Shown: piece by piece, positions 60,390-64,000 of the stretch | Position numbering within the stretch: position 1 is the stretch's first letter | How the letters are laid out: each line of letters begins with the position of its first letter | Assembly (NCBI RefSeq): GCF_900129505.1 | Contig: NZ_LT670818.1 | Span: 4,063,001-4,127,000 of the forward strand | Source of the DNA: Bradyrhizobium erythrophlei | GTDB taxonomy: Bacteria > Pseudomonadota > Alphaproteobacteria > Rhizobiales > Xanthobacteraceae | Direction: 5' to 3' | Length of the DNA stretch: 64,000 nucleotides | Made by a program: the position numbers and the translations under genes | Notes under the pieces: model-generated | Databases searched by the model: none | Told to the model about the DNA's origin: nothing | What the model saw: the letters and a program-made list of their open reading frames with translations, nothing else

Positions 60390-61133
60390 TCATTCGGCGG
60401 GCGACTGGGCGGCCCTGCCCGACCGACCTGCCGCCCCCTCTTGGATGAACCGGGCGAGGCCGGTGTGCACAAGGGCAGCGATAATCGCGCCAACGATCGG
60501 GGCAGTCAGATACAACCAGGCATCATTGAAATTACCGGTCGCGACCATCGGGCCGAGTGCCCGCGCCGGGTTGAACGGAGCGCCCGTGAGAGCCCCGCCC
60601 ATGACGATGTTGAAGGTCAGCGTCATTCCGATCGCCAGCGGCGCGAGGCTGCCGGCGCGGCCCGCGACCGCGGTGGCAAGGACGACCGTAACCAGGAAAA
60701 AAGCCAGCACGGCTTCGATCATGAAGCCGGCCTCCGGCGTGATCGAAAGCGTCGTGCCGCCCAAAGCCAGGTTGTGCGCGAGAGCGGGCAGGCCGAGGCC
60801 CGTGGTGGCGCCGCCCAGAACGGTCCGCAGCAAGAGCGCGCCGGCGACGCCGCCAATGAGCTGGCTGATAATATAGCCGACCGCCTCGCCAACGCTCATC
60901 GCGCCGGCGGCGAGCACGCCGATAGTGACAGCGGGGTTCATGTGCCCGCCCGACACGGGGCCGTAAGCGAAAGCGAAGGCCATGATAGCCAGGCCGTGGG
61001 CAAAGGCAACCGCTGTGATGCCGTTGAGACCGGCGCCGCCGCCGACCACGGCCGCTGCGCCGGCGCCGATGAATACGAACGAGAAGGTGCCGATGAACTC
61101 CGCAAGGAGCTTGGGTGCAATCCGATTGGACAT
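60390..61133 (-). CDS. MIP family channel (aquaporin/glycerol facilitator)
   Basis: A 247-residue six-helix channel. Both NPA motifs are present (GGHMNPAVTIG and GAPFNPARALGP), with helices such as LLAEFIGTFSFVFIGAGAAA and FMIEAVLAFFLVTVVLATAV. The residues after the second NPA (ARALGP) favour an aquaporin-type rather than a GlpF-type pore (GlpF has NPARD), so water or small-solute passage is likely. GGAG lies 9 bases before ATG 61133. Adjacent to catalase on the same strand (123-base gap). Confidence 0.92.
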   Translation of the reverse strand: MSNRIAPKLLAEFIGTFSFVFIGAGAAAVVGGGAGLNGITAVAFAHGLAIMAFAFAYGPVSGGHMNPAVTIGVLAAGAMSVGEAVGYIISQLIGGVAGALLLRTVLGGATTGLGLPALAHNLALGGTTLSITPEAGFMIEAVLAFFLVTVVLATAVAGRAGSLAPLAIGMTLTFNIVMGGALTGAPFNPARALGPMVATGNFNDAWLYLTAPIVGAIIAALVHTGLARFIQEGAAGRSGRAAQSPAE

Positions 61134-61255
61134 GTTTTTCTCCGGGGACGAGATTGGCCGCCGGGCGCGATCAGGTTTGCGCCAGGTAACGATACGTCGG
61201 TTTGGGTGAGCCGGCGGCATGCGAAGCGCGCCGCCGGCCTTCGAAGCGCGCGGGC

Positions 61256-62719
61256 CTACTCCGCAGCCGCCATCTGCGGTTTGAAATCGATGCCCAGTGC
61301 CTTTGCGACGCCAGCGCCGTATGCGGGATCGGCTCGGTAACAATGGACGGTCTGCCGCGTGACGATCTCGACCGGCACGCCCTCCATGGCCGCCTTGTAG
61401 TTCTGGAACAGCTGTTCCTTCTGGTCAGCCGACATGAGCCGGAATAAGTTGCCGGGCTGACGATAGTCGTCGTTGCCGTCGCGGTGATTGTAGCGGTCGG
61501 CATCTCCCGAGATTTTCAGCGGTGGCTCGCGGAAGCGCTCGTCCTGAACGGGGCCGCCCATCGAGTTCGGCTCGTAATAGGCATCCGCATTAGGGTTGCC
61601 TGCGAGCCGCATCGCACCATCGGCGTTGTAAGTGTGCACGGGGCAGCGCGGTTTGTTGACGGGAAGCTGATCCGCATTGACGCCGACGCGGTAGCGGTGC
61701 GCATCGGCATAGGAGAAGATGCGCGCCTGCAGCATCTTGTCCGGCGAATGGCCGATGCCGGGCACGATGTTTGCGGGCGAAAGCGCGGCCTGCTCGACCT
61801 CGGCAAAATAATTCTCCGGATTGCGGTTGAGCTCGAGCACGCCGACCTCGATCAGCGGATAGTCCTTGTGCGGCCATACTTTCGTAAGGTCGAAGGGGTT
61901 GTACCAGTGTTTGCCGACATCGCTCTCCGGCATGATCTGCACCGAGAATTTCCACTTGGGGAAATCGCCGCGCTCGATCGATTCGAATAGATCGCGCTGA
62001 TGAGTCTCGCGGTCGTGGGCGACTTTCTGGGCGGCTTCGGCATTGGTCCAGTTCTTGATGCCCTGCATGGTCTTGAAGTGGAACTTGACCCAGTGGCGCT
62101 CATTCCTGGCGTTGATGAACGAGTAGGCATGCGAGCCGAAGCCGTTGATATTGCGATAGCTCTGCGGCAGGCCGCGGTCCGACATCAGGATGGTGACCTG
62201 GTGTAGGCTCTCCGGCGACAGCGACCAGAAATCCCACATCGCGGTCGGCGAGCGCATGTTGGTTCTTGGGTGCCGCTTCTGGGTGTGTATGAAGTCAGGG
62301 AACTTCAACGCGTCGCGCACGAAGAATATCGGCGTATTGTTGCCGACCAAGTCCCAGTTGCCTTCCTCGGTATAGAAGCGCAGCGCGAAGCCGCGGACGT
62401 CGCGCTCGGCGTCGGCGGCGCCGCGCTCGCCGGCAACCGTGGAGAAGCGCAGAAAAGTTTCGGTCGTCTTGCCGGGCTGCAACGCCTTGGCCTTCGTATA
62501 CTTGGTGATGTCGTGAGTGATGGTCAGCGTGCCGTAGGCGCCCGAGCCCTTGGCGTGCTGGCCGCGCTCGGGAATTCGCTCGCGGTTTTGGCGGGCAAGC
62601 TTCTCGAACAGAACGAAGTCTTGCATCAGCACCGGCCCGCGCGGACCTGCTGTGATGCTGTTCTGATTGTCGGCGATCGGCATGCCACCGTCGGTGGTGA
62701 GTGTTGGGCGTTTGTCCAC
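61256..62719 (-). CDS. katA: Monofunctional heme catalase
   Basis: A 487-residue small-subunit (clade 3-like) catalase. Catalytic His55 lies in [13 protein letters not shown], the distal Asn in [14 protein letters not shown], and the proximal heme ligand Tyr in [19 protein letters not shown]-site sequence [16 protein letters not shown] is present. Most relatives have ERVVHAKG before the His; here the two Val are Gly-Gln, an unusual change next to the active site. ATG 62719. It would remove H2O2 such as that made by the flavin oxidases in this window. Confidence 0.95.
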   Translation of the reverse strand: MDKRPTLTTDGGMPIADNQNSITAGPRGPVLMQDFVLFEKLARQNRERIPERGQHAKGSGAYGTLTITHDITKYTKAKALQPGKTTETFLRFSTVAGERGAADAERDVRGFALRFYTEEGNWDLVGNNTPIFFVRDALKFPDFIHTQKRHPRTNMRSPTAMWDFWSLSPESLHQVTILMSDRGLPQSYRNINGFGSHAYSFINARNERHWVKFHFKTMQGIKNWTNAEAAQKVAHDRETHQRDLFESIERGDFPKWKFSVQIMPESDVGKHWYNPFDLTKVWPHKDYPLIEVGVLELNRNPENYFAEVEQAALSPANIVPGIGHSPDKMLQARIFSYADAHRYRVGVNADQLPVNKPRCPVHTYNADGAMRLAGNPNADAYYEPNSMGGPVQDERFREPPLKISGDADRYNHRDGNDDYRQPGNLFRLMSADQKEQLFQNYKAAMEGVPVEIVTRQTVHCYRADPAYGAGVAKALGIDFKPQMAAAE

Positions 62720-63236
62720 GGATTACTCCTGTATTGCGAGACATTGAGATCCCGGCGGTGCCACCGCTCTGCGACAGCGTTACTCCTGCTTTCGCAACCC
62801 CGCCTGTTGGAGGAATTGCGTTTGCGAGACGCCGGGCGTGAATGAGAATGTATGGATTCGCTTTGCGATGACTTTGGTTGGATTGCTGTGATTGCCCCGG
62901 TTTGCGATAATCTGCGGCAGGCGGAAGTTGTTCGGTTGCTGCCCACGAGGGTTCGGCGAGCGCATTGCTGCAATGCGCGAACCGTCGAACATTCTGACCG
63001 ATGCGCTGCCGATGATGTCGATGCCGGGCGAGGGTTTAGTGGCGTTCCCCCGTGTGCGCGACAGGGCCGCGGGAGGTGTGGATCTCGCCGAACACTCAAA
63101 CGTGATGGGCAAAGTGCTCGTTTCCTCCTACCTCCGTGAGAGCGGCGCGTGGCTTTTGTTCCGACGTACCCGGACCTCCGTACCGCAAGGATATCCGGAC
63201 CTCCGTACCGCAAGGATATAGAGGCAGGAGCAGTTG
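62720..63236. other. Intergenic gap with tandem duplication
   Basis: About 520 bases between divergent catalase and sulfite-dehydrogenase-like genes. Open frames on the plus strand (for example 62892-63221) lack recognisable patterns. A perfect 25-base tandem duplication lies at 63170-63219. Confidence 0.4.
63170..63219 (+). repeat. Perfect 25-base tandem duplication before the last gene
   Basis: The unit beginning CCGGACCTCCGTACCGCAAG and ending GATAT occurs at 63170-63194 and again at 63195-63219 with no mismatch, directly before the AGGAG of the 63237 gene. Confidence 0.9.
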
Positions 63237-64000
63237 ATGCGGGATCGCGACGTGCAACCATCGGGACTGACGCGACGGCGCGTACTGGGCGGGATGGGCG
63301 TTGCCAGCTTGGCGCTATTGTATTCGCCGGTGTCGGCGCAAGAGACGGTCGATCTGCATGTGCCGGGCGGCCCGAGTACGCGGATGATCACTACCTCCTA
63401 TCCGCAAAAGGGCCGAATAATTTTGCAGCGATCCAGCCCGCCATGGCTTGAGACGCCCTTCGAGGTCTTCGACAAAGGCGTGTTCACCCCTAACGACCAG
63501 CATTATGTGAGCTGGCATTGGGCCAATTTTCCGGGCGACATCGATGTGGATAGCTTTCGTCTGACGGTGCGCGGCCTGGTCAATCAGACCCTTTCGCTGT
63601 CGCTCAGGGATATTTTGCAGGGCTTCCCGAGATTCGATACCGCCGCGGTCAACCAGTGCGCCGGTGCGTCGCGCATCTACGCCGTTCCACGCGTTGCCGG
63701 CGCTCAATGGGCAAATGGTTCGATGAGCAACGCGATCTGGACCGGTGTGCGTCTCAAGGACGTGCTTGACCGTGCCGGGATAAAACCTGGCGCCATTCAG
63801 GTCCGCTTCGGCGGCCTGGACGAGCCGGTGATGCAGGACGCGCCGAAATTCCTGAAGTCGCTGACCATCGATCACGCCCGCGACGGCGAAGTGATGATTG
63901 CTTTCGGCATGAACGGCGAACAGCTTCCGTTGTTGAACGGATTTCCGCTGCGACTCATCGTGCCCGGCTGGTGCGGGGCTTACTGGATCAAGATGCTGAA
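63237..64000 (+). CDS. Sulfite dehydrogenase (SorA-like) molybdenum enzyme, partial
   Basis: Frame open from ATG 63237 to the window edge (254 codons visible; family about 400). A Tat-type leader LTRRRVLGGMGVASLALLY with cleavage near VSAQ precedes the catalytic domain. Molybdenum-binding Cys141 lies in AAVNQCAGASR, followed by PRVAGAQWANGSMSNAIW and VRLKDVLDRAG, as in sulfite-oxidase-fold enzymes with a single Mo-pterin. Then RFGGLDEPV and NGFPLRLIVPGWCGAYWIK. It would oxidise sulfite in the periplasm, with a cytochrome c partner expected downstream. AGGAG lies 6 bases before the ATG. Confidence 0.88.
   Translation, partial: MRDRDVQPSGLTRRRVLGGMGVASLALLYSPVSAQETVDLHVPGGPSTRMITTSYPQKGRIILQRSSPPWLETPFEVFDKGVFTPNDQHYVSWHWANFPGDIDVDSFRLTVRGLVNQTLSLSLRDILQGFPRFDTAAVNQCAGASRIYAVPRVAGAQWANGSMSNAIWTGVRLKDVLDRAGIKPGAIQVRFGGLDEPVMQDAPKFLKSLTIDHARDGEVMIAFGMNGEQLPLLNGFPLRLIVPGWCGAYWIKML

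Noticed and set aside
58939..60393. 484-codon minus-strand frame opposite formaldehyde dehydrogenase
   Set aside because: Shadow; the plus strand has all zinc ligands and the cofactor motif.
62892..63221. 109-codon plus-strand frame between catalase and the molybdoenzyme (considered as an OxyR-like remnant)
   Set aside because: No HTH pattern could be read, and it runs through the tandem duplication.

Overview
The window reads as a high-GC chromosome segment of an alphaproteobacterium of the order Hyphomicrobiales, most likely Bradyrhizobium or a close relative (Nitrobacteraceae). This rests on familiar families rather than on a database search: ROSE-type leader plus paired Hsp20 genes, EcfG-type promoter motifs (GGAAC-N16/17-CGTT), DUF1236, DUF3606 and CsbD stress proteins, a bacterial Ku remnant beside a trehalose-synthase-like GH13 enzyme, and many small lineage-restricted proteins. 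No rRNA, complete tRNA or CRISPR array was seen.

Layout. 1-5.4 kb: a catabolic/redox patch with an SDR tail, an enoyl-CoA hydratase, a MarR regulator with an aldo/keto reductase, and a divergent set of muconolactone-isomerase-like protein, SDR and two tautomerases. 6.4-15.9 kb: heat-shock and envelope/stress genes (two Hsp20 under a ROSE thermometer and an RpoH-like promoter), a frameshifted NYN gene, a Ku/GH13 chimeric ruin, a TreS-like enzyme, membrane proteins, a PAP2 phosphatase and a pyrophosphatase. 16.2-20.1 kb: a PAS-HWE histidine kinase, then a group II intron sitting directly behind a terminator hairpin, with a damaged reverse transcriptase. 20.1-37.4 kb: an island of small secreted, membrane and DNA-binding stress proteins, many behind EcfG-like promoters, with a second HRxxN-type kinase and a response regulator; it includes an overlapping four-gene DUF3618/DUF1469 cluster. 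This island is littered with broken genes (CYTH-CHAD, truncated PRC-barrel, WD40 fragment).

38.4-52.9 kb: two related import and catabolism loci. The first has IclR, an FAD amine/amino-acid oxidase, a Tat-exported binding protein, RidA, an ABC ATPase, two permeases and a second FAD oxidase. The second has an LLM flavin monooxygenase and a paralogous complete ABC importer. 53.3-64 kb: a PLP gamma-lyase-type enzyme, a membrane-anchored lytic-transglycosylase-like gene, an exported small protein, a repeat-rich decayed 1.7-kb gap, an AraC regulator, glutathione-independent formaldehyde dehydrogenase, an aquaglyceroporin-type channel, catalase, and the start of a sulfite-dehydrogenase-like molybdoenzyme cut by the window edge.

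Overall theme: stress survival (heat shock, general stress response, osmoprotection, peroxide and aldehyde detoxification) interleaved with oxidative catabolism of imported amines or amino acids, on a chromosome segment with visible gene decay. All functional assignments come from reading motifs in the translated sequence; no homology search was run.
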